From an uncultured Bacteroidia bacterium (GTDB taxonomy: Bacteria; Bacteroidota; Bacteroidia; Bacteroidales; UBA932): 64,000 nt of DNA. Within the stretch, counting starts at the first letter, position 1; each line of letters starts with the position of its first letter. The notes under the pieces were generated by a model. It did not search any database and was not told where the DNA came from. It worked only from the letters and a program-made list of their open reading frames with translations. Made by a program: the position numbers and the translations under genes. Shown here piece after piece: positions 45,585 to 54,200 of this stretch. The stretch is taken from contig CACZCQ010000001.1 of NCBI GenBank assembly GCA_902779765.1, positions 232,250-296,249 on the forward strand. The letters run 5' to 3'.

Positions 45585-46037
45585 GTGGACACACTTAGCT
45601 ACAAAACAGTCTCCCTTAACAAGGCTACTGTAAAGAAAGAGTGGGTCGTCATCGATGCCACGGATCTTCCGCTTGGCCGTCTTGCATCCAGGGTTGCTCT
45701 TGTCCTCCGCGGCAAGACCAAACCGGGCTACACCCCTCACGTGGATTGCGGTGACAACGTCATCGTCATCAACGCCGAGAAGGTTTCCCTAAAGGGTGAC
45801 AAGATGGACAACCGCGTTTACGTTCGTTACACCGGCTATCCGGGTGGACAGCGTTTCACGACTCCCAAGGAGATCCTCGCAAAGAGGCCCGCTGAACTGG
45901 TGCGCAGGTCCGTCAAAGGAATGCTCCCCAAAACCCGTCTTGGTGACAAGCTCATCGGCAATCTGCACGTTTATGCAGGTCCCGAGCATCCTCATCAGGC
46001 GCAGAATCCCAGAGAAATTAAGTTGAACGAAATCTAA
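45585..46037 (+). CDS. rplM: 50S ribosomal protein L13
   Basis: A 150-residue large-subunit protein. The start codon is GTG. The sequence has the family's signature stretches: [41 protein letters not shown], and a C-terminal [31 protein letters not shown] (landmark). It is followed eight bases later by rpsI, the usual pairing. Confidence 0.97.
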   Translation: MDTLSYKTVSLNKATVKKEWVVIDATDLPLGRLASRVALVLRGKTKPGYTPHVDCGDNVIVINAEKVSLKGDKMDNRVYVRYTGYPGGQRFTTPKEILAKRPAELVRRSVKGMLPKTRLGDKLIGNLHVYAGPEHPHQAQNPREIKLNEI

Positions 46038-46045
46038 CAGAGCAA

Positions 46046-46435
46046 ATGGAACAGAAAAACGCCCTTGGAAGACGTAAATCAGCCGTCGCTCGTGTTTACC
46101 TTTCGGCCGGAGCTGGCAACATCACGATCAATGACCGTCCCCTCGAAGATTACTTCAAGAGCGGATCTCTCCAGTACATCGTGAACCAGCCTTTCGTCGT
46201 CACCAAGACTGAAGGTCAGTTCGACGTGAAGGTGAATGTTGTCGGAGGTGGTACCAAAGGCCAGGCCGAGGCTATCAGGCTCGGAATCTCCCGCGCCCTC
46301 AGCGACCTCGACAGAGAGGCTTACCGTCCCGCTCTCAAGGCTGAAGGCTTCCTGACACGCGATTCCCGCGAGGTCGAAAGGAAGAAGCCCGGACAGCCGA
46401 GCGCACGTGCACGCTTCCAGTTCAGCAAGCGTTAG
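46046..46435 (+). CDS. rpsI: 30S ribosomal protein S9
   Basis: A 129-residue small-subunit protein with typical features: the start [40 protein letters not shown] (landmark), and the basic C-terminal tail [17 protein letters not shown] that reaches the P-site tRNA. It is directly downstream of rplM. Confidence 0.98.
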   Translation: MEQKNALGRRKSAVARVYLSAGAGNITINDRPLEDYFKSGSLQYIVNQPFVVTKTEGQFDVKVNVVGGGTKGQAEAIRLGISRALSDLDREAYRPALKAEGFLTRDSREVERKKPGQPSARARFQFSKR

Positions 46436-46602
46436 TTTGCTGCAGCTGAGTTGCTTATTTACGTTTATGCACAGTCCGGTGCAACCAATCCGGCCCGATA
46501 TATGGCAGGATGCCGAGACTGCGGAAAATCCCAGAGACTGGCAGGACCATTACTGCTGGGATTGAAGAAAAGAGTTATCAAACAGAAAAAAAGAAAACAC
46601 AA
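46436..46602 (+). promoter_or_regulatory. Structured leader between rpsI and rpsB
   Basis: The 167-base gap contains a strong 8-base stem AATCCCAG (46527-46534) and CTGGGATT (46556-46563), with TGG-CAGGA-CCA inside, and an upstream CCGG repeat. A weak -7 candidate TACGTTTA lies at 46460-46467. It may be an autoregulatory leader for S2, as found for rpsB in other bacteria. That is inference. Confidence 0.45.
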
Positions 46603-47502
46603 ATGCCACGCACAAATTTCCAAGAACTTCTTGATGCAGGCGTACATTTCGGCCACCTGGCCAGGAAATGGAATCCCAAGATGGCCCCTTACATCTTCGA
46701 CCAGAAGAACGGGATCCACATCATCGACCTGCACAAGACCATCGTCAAGATAGACGAGGCTGCCGATGCAATGAAAGAACTTGCGCGCTCAGGCCGCAAG
46801 ATCCTCTTTGTCGCCACCAAGAAACAGGCGAAGGAGATCGTTGCTGAGAAGGCTACGGCAGTCAACATGCCATCCATTACCGAGCGTTGGGCTGGTGGTA
46901 TGCTTACCAACTTCCCGACAATCCGTAAGGCTGTCAAGAAGATGAACACCATCGACAAGATGAAGGAAGACGGTACATTTGACAAGCTCGCCAAGAGGGA
47001 GCGCCTTCAGATCAACCGTCAGAGGGAGAAGCTTGAGAAGAACCTCGGTTCCATCAGGGACATGAGCCGTCTTCCCTCCGCCCTCTTCGTCGTCGATATC
47101 CAGAAAGAGGCCAATGCCGTCAAGGAGGCCAACCGTCTTAACATACCGGTATTCGCAATGGTTGACACTTGTTGCGATCCCACCCCTATTGATTATGTGA
47201 TACCGGCCAATGATGACGCCACCAAGTCCATCGAGCTCGTCATGAACATCCTCTGCCAGGCCATCGAAGAAGGTCTCAGCGAGAGGAAGCTTGAGAAGGA
47301 CAAGGAAGTTGCCGAAGAGGCAGCTGAAGGTGAAGCCCTCGCCAATCCTACCGGCAAGAAGCTCCGCGCCCGCAAGAGCGCCAAGCCCGTTGACGTGACC
47401 GCTGAGTCCGCCCCAGTCGAGGAGGCCGCTCCGGTTGCCGAGCCTGCCCCGGTTGCTGAGCCTGTCGAAGCACCCGCTACTGAAGAACCCAAGGCTGAAT
47501 AA
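46603..47502 (+). CDS. rpsB: 30S ribosomal protein S2
   Basis: A 299-residue small-subunit protein. The start MPRTNFQELLDAGVHFGHLARKW is the family's standard beginning; a longer frame from 46510 runs through the structured leader and was rejected. Core landmarks are KKQAKEIVAEKA, RWAGGMLTNFPTIRKAVKK and VDTCCDPTPIDYVIPANDDA. A C-terminal extension of about 50 residues is rich in Ala, Pro and Glu (PVAEPAPVAEPVEAP). Such tails are common in Bacteroidetes S2. It is followed 18 bases later by tsf. Confidence 0.97.
   Translation: MPRTNFQELLDAGVHFGHLARKWNPKMAPYIFDQKNGIHIIDLHKTIVKIDEAADAMKELARSGRKILFVATKKQAKEIVAEKATAVNMPSITERWAGGMLTNFPTIRKAVKKMNTIDKMKEDGTFDKLAKRERLQINRQREKLEKNLGSIRDMSRLPSALFVVDIQKEANAVKEANRLNIPVFAMVDTCCDPTPIDYVIPANDDATKSIELVMNILCQAIEEGLSERKLEKDKEVAEEAAEGEALANPTGKKLRARKSAKPVDVTAESAPVEEAAPVAEPAPVAEPVEAPATEEPKAE
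47458..47470 (+). repeat. Copy of the GAGCCTGTCGAAG core within rpsB
   Basis: The 13-base core matches the copies in the aminotransferase and LuxR genes exactly. Here it is read AEPVEA within an Ala/Pro/Glu-rich tail that also repeats PVAEP, so it may be coincidental rather than an insertion. Confidence 0.35.
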
Positions 47503-47520
47503 TTTAAAGGAGAACGACTT

Positions 47521-48513
47521 ATGGCAATTACAGCACAAGACGTAATGAAATTACGCAAGATGACTTCCGCCGGCATGATGGATTGCAAGAATGCCCTTAA
47601 CGAGGCTAATGGCAATTTCGAAGAGGCGGTCAAGATCATCCGTGAGAAGGGTAAGCTCGTGGCTGCCAAGAGGGCTGACCGCGAAACCTCCGAGGGTGCA
47701 GTACTCGTACGCACCAATGGTGACAAGGCCATCATCGTCTGCCTTGGTTGCGAGACTGATTTCGTCTCCGCCACTCCTGACTTCAAGGCTCTCGCAGCCG
47801 AGATCGCCGATGCAGCTATCGCCGCTTTCCCGGCCGATGCAGAGGCTCTCAAGGCTTGCAAGTGCTCCAACGGCCACACTGTCGAGGAAGAGATTTCCGC
47901 CCAGACAGGAAAGACCGGTGAGAAGCATGTCCTTGCTTACTATGCCGCTCTCGAGGCTCCGTTCGTGGGACAGTATGTCCACTTCAACGGCAAGCTCGGT
48001 GCAATCGTTTCCTTCAACAAGGTGGTTCCCGAGGATCTCGGAAGGGCTATCGCCCAGCAGATCACGGCCATGAACCCCGTCGCAGTCTCCGAGGATGACT
48101 GCCCTAAGGAGGTCATCGACAACGAGCGCGCAGTCGCAATCCAGAAGACCAAGGACGAGCAGGTCCAGAAGGCAATCGACGCTGCCCTGAAGAAGGTCGG
48201 CATCAATCCTGCCCATGTGGACAGCGAGGATCACATCGAGTCCAACACCGCCAAGGGTTGGATCACTCCTGCTGAAGCCGCACAGGCCCGTGAGATCATT
48301 GCCAAGGTCGGTGCCGAGAAGGCCGCCAACCTGCCCGAGCAGATGATCCAGAACATCGCCAACGGCCGTGTCCAGAAGTTCCTCAAGGAGAACACCCTTG
48401 AGAATCAGGATTTCGTCCAGTCTGATGAGAAGGTTTCCGTGGCCGACTACATCAAGTCAGTCGACAAGGATGCAAAGGTGGTTGCTTTCCGCCGTTACTC
48501 TCTCAACGACTAA
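47521..48513 (+). CDS. tsf: Elongation factor Ts
   Basis: A 330-residue nucleotide-exchange factor for EF-Tu. It has the UBA-like start ITAQDVMKLRKMTSAGMMDCKNALNEANGNFEEAVKIIREKG (landmark), then the two core subdomains with VCLGCETDFVSATPDFKALA and a C-terminal RVQKFLKENTLENQDFV. It pairs with rpsB as usual and is closed by a terminator hairpin. Confidence 0.98.
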   Translation: MAITAQDVMKLRKMTSAGMMDCKNALNEANGNFEEAVKIIREKGKLVAAKRADRETSEGAVLVRTNGDKAIIVCLGCETDFVSATPDFKALAAEIADAAIAAFPADAEALKACKCSNGHTVEEEISAQTGKTGEKHVLAYYAALEAPFVGQYVHFNGKLGAIVSFNKVVPEDLGRAIAQQITAMNPVAVSEDDCPKEVIDNERAVAIQKTKDEQVQKAIDAALKKVGINPAHVDSEDHIESNTAKGWITPAEAAQAREIIAKVGAEKAANLPEQMIQNIANGRVQKFLKENTLENQDFVQSDEKVSVADYIKSVDKDAKVVAFRRYSLND

Positions 48514-48540
48514 GGGATTTACCCAAATATCAGAATTAAT

Positions 48541-48573
48541 GAACGGCCCGTGCAATCTCTGCAAGGGCCGTTC
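48541..48573. terminator. Terminator hairpin after tsf
   Basis: Perfect 9-base arms GAACGGCCC (48541-48549) and GGGCCGTTC (48565-48573) enclose TGCA-ATCTC-TGCA, which extends the stem. The T tail is weak. It may serve both the tsf operon and the convergent cyclophilin gene. Confidence 0.7.
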
Positions 48574-48649
48574 GCAATTCTAACCTAAAACTTAACCTAT
48601 GAAAAAACTATTCGTATTTTTTACCTGCAAAAACTACGCCATCGATTGG

Positions 48650-49477
48650 TTAATTCTGGTTTTCCGGTTTGATTTTGGTGACGATGTGTTTGCCCCTGCG
48701 TACTGATTCGCCGGGAACGGCATTCGGGGCGCTTGCAGGTCCTTTTGCCCCTTGCAGCTGAAGATCCGGGATGGGTGTGTTATCCCCTTCGAGACGGACC
48801 TTGCGGATCCTTACATCCATGACCGGTCTGTCCTTGGGATCGGTTGCCACTTGGGCGATCCTGTCTATGATATCAAGTCCCTTGATGGTCTCTCCGAAAA
48901 CCGTATAGGCTCCGTCGAGCTGGGCGCAGGCCTGTTCGTCCTGTACAAGATAGAACTGTGAGCCTGAAGACTCCTTCATCGGATTAGCCACGTCTCCGCG
49001 TCTGGCGGCGGCGAGAGCGCCTTTCTTGTGTTTGTATTCAGGAACGAATTCGGCCGGAATAGTGTATCCGGGGCCGCCCTGTCCGTATTTCGCGACCGCA
49101 GCGGCGGAGGTGTCACGGGTGTAGGGATCTCCGCCCTGGATCATGAATCCGTTGATGACCCTGTGGAAGAGGAGACCGTCGAAATAGCCTGTGAGGGCCA
49201 GTTTCTCGAAGTTATCCCTGTGCTTGGGAGTCTTGCTGTAGAGTTTGACCGTAATGGTTCCGAGGTTCGTGACGATCTCGAATACCGGTTCTTCAGGGAG
49301 ATTTGACATGATTTCCATTGCTGTCTTTTCTTTTGCGGCCTGTTCGGCGGCGGCTATCGAATCCAGCCTCGCCTGTTCCGCCTGGGCTTCAGCCTCGGCT
49401 TTCTTGGACTGGTTGCCGCAGCTGAATGCCATCGTGGCGGCTGCCGCCAATGCGATTCCAAATAGAATATTCTTCAT
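48650..49477 (-). CDS. Peptidyl-prolyl isomerase (cyclophilin) lipoprotein
   Basis: A 275-residue protein with lipobox ATMAFSC, followed by a charged helical linker (about 25-55, rich in Ala, Glu and Gln). The cyclophilin domain has FEKLALTGYFDGLLFHRVINGFMIQGGDP (landmark) with the catalytic Arg, then GSQFYLVQDEQACAQLDGAYTVFG. It probably helps proteins fold in the periplasm or at the outer membrane. It lies ten bases after the GH20 gene on the same strand. Confidence 0.94.
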   Translation of the reverse strand: MKNILFGIALAAAATMAFSCGNQSKKAEAEAQAEQARLDSIAAAEQAAKEKTAMEIMSNLPEEPVFEIVTNLGTITVKLYSKTPKHRDNFEKLALTGYFDGLLFHRVINGFMIQGGDPYTRDTSAAAVAKYGQGGPGYTIPAEFVPEYKHKKGALAAARRGDVANPMKESSGSQFYLVQDEQACAQLDGAYTVFGETIKGLDIIDRIAQVATDPKDRPVMDVRIRKVRLEGDNTPIPDLQLQGAKGPASAPNAVPGESVRRGKHIVTKIKPENQN

Positions 49478-49487
49478 ATCGTTGAAA

Positions 49488-51143
49488 CTAGAATTTACGG
49501 TAATTGTATCCGAGGGTATCGAATATCTTGAAAGATTCCGCCCTCATGGCTGCGGAGAAACGCTCGAAGTCCTTGCCTTCACGCTGGCACCACTGAACCT
49601 CGCTCAGTGCGCTCATCCTCGGGAGGAGCATATATTCGAGGTGCTCGGGAGTGGCGATATATTCAGTCCAGAGATTGGCCTGGACTCCAAGGATATGCTT
49701 CTGCTGCGATCCGTCGAGTCCGTCGAAAGGCTCGTAACCGTAGACCTGCTCGATAGGAAGATGTCCGCCTATGGCAAGGGGTTCCTTGTCCTGCTCCTTG
49801 CTCTGGTAGTAATCGAAGTAGCAGTAGGTGTTGGGGGTCATGATGACGTCGAAGCCCATCGCTGAGGCCTGTACACCGCCCTTGACGCCTCTCCAGGACA
49901 TTACGGTCGCTCCGGGAGCGAGCTCACCTTCGAGAATCTCATCCCAGCCGATGATCTTGCGTCCGTGGTCGTTGAGGAACTTCTGGATCCTGGCAGTCAC
50001 GTAGCTCTGGAGATACTGCTCGGCGGTATGCTTTGAGTCTCCCTTGATTCCGAGGGCCTTGATCCTTGCCTGGCAGTCGGGGCACTTCTCCCATTCGGTC
50101 TTGGGACACTCGTCTCCGCCGATATGGATATATTCGGAAGGGAATAGGTCCATGATCTCTGTAAGCACGTCCTCGAGGAATTTGAAAGTCTCTTCCTTGC
50201 CGGGGCAGAGCACCTTGTCGGAAACTCCCCAGATGGTCCAGACTTCGTAAGGTCCGCCGCTGCATCCCAGTTCAGGATAGCCTGCGAGTGCACCCATCAT
50301 ATGTCCGGGAAGGTCGATCTCGGGAACGATCGTGATTCCGAGGTTGGCGGCATAGTCCACGATGTCCTTGATCTGGTCCTGGGTATAATAGCCGCCGTAG
50401 CGTACTCCGTCGTTGGACCGGAAGTTCTTGCCAACCATCGTTCCGTTGCGGTATGCACCGACCTGGGTCAGCTTGGGATATTTCTTTATCTCGACCCTCC
50501 AGCCCTGGTCGTCGGTGATGTGCCAGTGCATGCGGTTGAGCTTGTAGACAGCCATGATGTCAAGATACTTCTTGACTTCCTCGACGGGGAAGAAATGCCT
50601 GGCGCAATCGAGGTGCATGCCCCTGTAACCGAAGCGGGGCTTGTCCTTGATGGATACGCAGGGGAAGAGGAATTTCTGTGAAGGATTGACCTGCTCACTG
50701 AATATCTCCACGTCCGTAAGCTGCTTCAGGGTCTGTATCGCGTAGAGGAAGCCGTTGTACGCGGCGGCACGGACGACGCAACTCTTCTTGTTGATGTCGA
50801 TGGAATACTCTTCCGGGCCCTTCGAAGCATCCTTCAGGAAGAAAAAGCCTTTCATCTTGCCGGTTGCGAGCACTTTCTGCAGCCCGACGGGGGTGGCGAA
50901 GGAATTGGTCCTCCCGCAGACGAATGTCATCCTGCTGGCGAATTCCCTGATCAGGTTCAGGCTCTTTGCATCTATCGCCTGGTCACAGTTGAAGTTGGCT
51001 CCGGCGGCCTTGAAGGTGCCCTTGCCTATTTCGACACTCTGGGGATAAGGAATGACGTTGATGACCGTTTCGGTCTTCTTTGCAGCCAGCGTGGCGGGTA
51101 CCAGCAGGCATGCGAGTACGATTAGTCTGAAGAACTGTCTCAT
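49488..51143 (-). CDS. GH20 beta-N-acetylhexosaminidase
   Basis: A 551-residue protein with a signal peptide (MRQFFRLIVLACLLVPATLA). The N-terminal GH20b-like domain is followed by the catalytic barrel: GYRGMHLDCARHFFPVEEVK, MHWHITDDQGWRVEIKKYP and the catalytic pair in YIHIGGDECPKTEWEKC (Asp and Glu near 342-343). The family releases terminal GlcNAc or GalNAc using the substrate's acetamido group. It fits with the intracellular NagB proteins for use of host N-glycan or mucin hexosamines. It is complete. Confidence 0.96.
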   Translation of the reverse strand: MRQFFRLIVLACLLVPATLAAKKTETVINVIPYPQSVEIGKGTFKAAGANFNCDQAIDAKSLNLIREFASRMTFVCGRTNSFATPVGLQKVLATGKMKGFFFLKDASKGPEEYSIDINKKSCVVRAAAYNGFLYAIQTLKQLTDVEIFSEQVNPSQKFLFPCVSIKDKPRFGYRGMHLDCARHFFPVEEVKKYLDIMAVYKLNRMHWHITDDQGWRVEIKKYPKLTQVGAYRNGTMVGKNFRSNDGVRYGGYYTQDQIKDIVDYAANLGITIVPEIDLPGHMMGALAGYPELGCSGGPYEVWTIWGVSDKVLCPGKEETFKFLEDVLTEIMDLFPSEYIHIGGDECPKTEWEKCPDCQARIKALGIKGDSKHTAEQYLQSYVTARIQKFLNDHGRKIIGWDEILEGELAPGATVMSWRGVKGGVQASAMGFDVIMTPNTYCYFDYYQSKEQDKEPLAIGGHLPIEQVYGYEPFDGLDGSQQKHILGVQANLWTEYIATPEHLEYMLLPRMSALSEVQWCQREGKDFERFSAAMRAESFKIFDTLGYNYRKF

Positions 51144-51194
51144 TTATCGTGAATATTTGAAATAATCGTATAACCTAGGCAATTTACAAAAAAC

Positions 51195-51797
51195 CTAATA
51201 GATGAGCAAGCCCAGTATGCCTCCGGCGATGATGACGGGTATCGGTCCCACCCTGAAGAACAGCGAGGCTATGACCGCCGCGGCGAACAGCAGCCAGCTG
51301 GTCCAGTCCTGGAAATTCTCCCTGACTATGGAGATACCTGCACGTGCTCCGTTCCAGTCCACCTTGAACATCAGGATCAGGGCCGCGGCTCCGATCAGTC
51401 CGACCACCGCAGGACGCAGCCAGCTCATCACACCTTCGAATATCTTGTTGTCCTTGAACCTGGTGTAGAACCTGACGATTGTCAGTACGATTATGAAAGA
51501 GGGCAGCATGACGGCGAATGTCGCGGTCATGGAACCCAGGATGCCAGCCAGATGGGTAGCCCCGGACTGCCGCAGGACTTCATATCCTACGTATGTCGCG
51601 CTGTTTATCCCGATCGGCCCCGGAGTCATCTGTGAGATGGCGACGATGTCCGTGAATGCGCTTTCAGTCAGCCACGAATGGGTTACTACGACCTGGGTCT
51701 GGATCAGGGACAGCATCGCATAACCGCCTCCGAAAGTAAAGAGGCCAATCACGAAGAACACCCAGAACAGCTGGAGATATATGCCCGGATCACCCAT
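51195..51797 (-). CDS. Chromate transporter family protein, half-size (second half)
   Basis: A 200-residue membrane protein of the CHR family with about six hydrophobic segments. The family motifs are visible: GLFTFGGGYAMLSLIQ, ISQMTPGPIGINSATYVGY and a C-terminal PVIIAGGILGLLIY. Short-chain CHR proteins work as pairs equivalent to one full-length ChrA. It overlaps its partner gene by eight bases. Chromate export is known for full-length relatives, but the real substrate of such pairs in anaerobes is uncertain. Confidence 0.9.
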   Translation of the reverse strand: MGDPGIYLQLFWVFFVIGLFTFGGGYAMLSLIQTQVVVTHSWLTESAFTDIVAISQMTPGPIGINSATYVGYEVLRQSGATHLAGILGSMTATFAVMLPSFIIVLTIVRFYTRFKDNKIFEGVMSWLRPAVVGLIGAAALILMFKVDWNGARAGISIVRENFQDWTSWLLFAAAVIASLFFRVGPIPVIIAGGILGLLIY

Positions 51798-52338
51798 TGC
51801 CGGACCTCCTTTCCTTGATCAGGGTGAAACAAAGGGCGAGTGCAAGAAGTACGAGAAGGATGTAGATGGGCGAGAAGTTCAGGAAAGCGACCAGGAACAG
51901 GGTCACTCCGCTGATCAGCCAGGCCCACCACGTCTTGTTGCCCTTGCGCGCCATGTTGATCATGGGTACGGCTATAAGGGATACCACTACGGGACGGATG
52001 CCCTTGAATATCCTGACAACCACCGGATTGTCCTTGTAGCCGGTGAAAAGCATCGCGATCAGCAGGATTATCAGGAAAGAGGGGAGTATGGAGCCCAGGG
52101 TGGCGGCTATGCTGCCCTTGACTCCGCGCATCTTGTAGCCGGCGAATATGGACATGTTGACGGCGAGTACTCCGGGAGCGGATTGTGCCAGGGCGACTAT
52201 ATCGGGTATCTCTTCCTCCGATATCCATCCCTTCTTCACGAGTTCGTCCCTGATAAGAGGGATCATGGCGTATCCACCTCCTATCGTAAAGGCTCCGATC
52301 TTGGCGAAGACTGCGAATATCTGCCAGAGAGATACCAT
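51790..52338 (-). CDS. Chromate transporter family protein, half-size (first half)
   Basis: A 182-residue membrane protein with the same motifs as its neighbour: KIGAFTIGGGYAMIPLIRDEL, ALAQSAPGVLAVNMSIFAGY and a hydrophobic C-terminus ending in a basic tail (KERRSGNG). The pair should form one antiparallel transporter. It begins one base after the stop of the chorismatase-like/CutC fusion gene, suggesting joint expression with a protein linked to metal handling. Confidence 0.9.
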   Translation of the reverse strand: MVSLWQIFAVFAKIGAFTIGGGYAMIPLIRDELVKKGWISEEEIPDIVALAQSAPGVLAVNMSIFAGYKMRGVKGSIAATLGSILPSFLIILLIAMLFTGYKDNPVVVRIFKGIRPVVVSLIAVPMINMARKGNKTWWAWLISGVTLFLVAFLNFSPIYILLVLLALALCFTLIKERRSGNG

Positions 52339-52339
52339 A

Positions 52340-54079
52340 TCAGCAACCGGTCATCAATGCGACGGTTCCGGCGGAAGTCCTGCCGTCCGCTCCGTGGGAA
52401 GATGAGTGGAATTCCGTAATGCCTGTGCTTTCTTCCAGGCTGTCTATGTTGGCGGGACGTACCCCGGACCCTGCAAGGATGATTATCCTTCCTGCCGCCT
52501 TCTCATTCAGCCGTTTCAACATTTCACGGCCTTCGTTCACATCGGAGGCATGTCCTGCGGTGAGAAGCCGGTCACAGCCCAGACGGATAATATCCTCAAG
52601 TGATCCGAACGGATCCGAACACTCGTCGAATGCACGGTGGAAAGTGACCTGCAGTCCCTCGGCGGCCTTCATCAGCCGGCTGACAGTCCCGATGTCCACG
52701 GAACCGTCTTCCTTGAGGGCACCGATCACGACCCCGTTGACTCCCAGTTCCCTGCACATGGCGATGGAGTCGAGCATGAGGCTGATTTCCTTCTCATCGT
52801 AGACGAAGTTTCCGCCGCGCGGCCTGATAAGGACATTGACGGGGATATCGACACTTTCCAGTACCCTTTCGATATTCTTCTTGGACGGTGTCACCCCTCC
52901 GCAAGGAAGGTCCTCGCAGAGTTCGATCCTCCCTGCGCCTCCTTCCTGGGCCTCGGCGGCCTCGCCTGCATCGGTGCAGCAGCACTCCAGGAAACGTCTT
53001 ACGCTGCCTGTGCCTTCAATCTCGAGCAGAAGCTCCGGCCGGCAGATGTCAGCGACGAGGAAATGCATGGGAACGCCTTTCCAGCGGTCCTTGACGGTGC
53101 TGATGATCGCACCGGCATCCTCCTCGTGCTTTATGTATATCCTCAAGGCTCCAAACCTGGACCTCCTGCATCCCGGGAAGATGTTCCCGGGCCGGACAAG
53201 ATGCTCCACGACATCGATCGCCGCCTCGGCCTGGAGACCGGGATCGGATGATATGTCGCTGTTCTCTCCCTTGATCGCGGCTGTACCTGAAATCAGTACA
53301 GTATCTTCAAGCAGCCTTGCCCGCTCGAATTTCGGAGTGGTCCTGACCGCGTCGCGGCCCTGTACCAGCACCCGGCCCGAATACCGGTGGGCAGGCACCT
53401 GGATGGGGTTGTCCACGGGCCGGCTTGCCTTGACGGAACCGGAGACGGCGTATATGGAAACTACCACGCCGCCTGCGGAACTGCCTATACCCGTGGCCGC
53501 CGGATAACCGTTGGTCCAGTCCGTGCCGGAATAGAATGCGGACCTTGCGTCATTGAACATCTGGTAGTTCTGCATGCCTCCGGTCATACCTGTTATGCTT
53601 TCGATGTAGTTCCACTGGCGGACTATGTCCCCGGTCCTGAATCCTTCACCGTCGAGGATTTCCCCGATCCTTGCGAATACCCTTGCGGCCTGTTCTCCGG
53701 TATCTCCGGAACCAGGGAACTGGATGCCTTTGGTGATGAGTTCGGAAGTGTCCCCGGAACGGATTACCAGGTAGTCATCGTTGAATTCGACCGTTCCGTT
53801 GCCGTGAAGATACAGGACTTCGGCTGATAAGGCAGATTCCAGTGGCTTCTGTGCCACGCAGGTCACCATGGGCATCCGCATTCCGAAGAAACGCCGGCAT
53901 TCTCCCGTGATGGCGCTCATTGCAGAGTCATAGGAGCCTGCGGCTTCGACATCGAAGAAGAATACCAGGCTCAGGACGATTCTGTCGGAATCCGTCCGGT
54001 CAAGTATACTTCTGCATTGCTCCGCAAGCGTGCCTTTGAAGGAAGTGGTGGAAATTATCAGTTTTTTCTCCGAAAGCAT
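52340..54079 (-). CDS. Fusion of a chorismatase/RidA-like domain and a CutC domain
   Basis: A 579-residue protein without a signal peptide. Residues about 1-365 resemble the chorismatase (FkbO/XanB2-type) and RidA fold: RQWNYIESITGMTGGMQNYQ, FNDARSAFY, GYPAATGIGSSAGG and LISGTAAIKGENS. Residues about 370-579 are a full CutC TIM barrel: RIELCEDLPCGGVTPS, VLIRPRGGNFVYDEKEI, VIGALKEDGSVD, VTFHRAFDE and ILAGSGVRPANI. CutC was first linked to copper tolerance, but its reaction is unknown. Chorismatases make hydroxybenzoates from chorismate. The fusion is unusual and might link an aromatic product to CutC chemistry (inference). A weak -7-like GACCTTTG lies upstream at 54088-54095 on the minus strand. 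Confidence 0.8.
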   Translation of the reverse strand: MLSEKKLIISTTSFKGTLAEQCRSILDRTDSDRIVLSLVFFFDVEAAGSYDSAMSAITGECRRFFGMRMPMVTCVAQKPLESALSAEVLYLHGNGTVEFNDDYLVIRSGDTSELITKGIQFPGSGDTGEQAARVFARIGEILDGEGFRTGDIVRQWNYIESITGMTGGMQNYQMFNDARSAFYSGTDWTNGYPAATGIGSSAGGVVVSIYAVSGSVKASRPVDNPIQVPAHRYSGRVLVQGRDAVRTTPKFERARLLEDTVLISGTAAIKGENSDISSDPGLQAEAAIDVVEHLVRPGNIFPGCRRSRFGALRIYIKHEEDAGAIISTVKDRWKGVPMHFLVADICRPELLLEIEGTGSVRRFLECCCTDAGEAAEAQEGGAGRIELCEDLPCGGVTPSKKNIERVLESVDIPVNVLIRPRGGNFVYDEKEISLMLDSIAMCRELGVNGVVIGALKEDGSVDIGTVSRLMKAAEGLQVTFHRAFDECSDPFGSLEDIIRLGCDRLLTAGHASDVNEGREMLKRLNEKAAGRIIILAGSGVRPANIDSLEESTGITEFHSSSHGADGRTSAGTVALMTGC

Positions 54080-54164
54080 ATCCTTGCAAAGGTCGGGATT
54101 TTTCCGCTATTCTGAAAATCCAACAAATAATTAGTGAGCGGGCCCCAATACCAATATCTTGTGA

Positions 54165-54195
54165 TTGCCTGTCTTTGAAATAATGCCTATTTTTG
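54165..54195 (+). promoter_or_regulatory. Promoter of feoAB (-33 TTG, -7 TATTTTTG)
   Basis: TTG at 54165-54167 and TATTTTTG at 54188-54195 have a 20-base spacer. The ATG at 54201 lies five bases after the -7 box, so transcription should begin at or next to the start codon and the message is likely leaderless. The in-frame Met codons at 54165 and 54183 lie inside the promoter. Confidence 0.7.
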
Positions 54196-54200
54196 CGACA

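Noticed and set aside
46451-46753. A 100-codon frame over the rpsI-rpsB gap
   Set aside because: It overlaps the start of rpsB in another frame and crosses the structured leader.
47458-47470. Repeat insertion in rpsB
   Set aside because: Kept only as a low-confidence feature: the core matches the repeat, but the Ala/Pro/Glu-rich tail repeats PVAEP and could give the same bases by chance.
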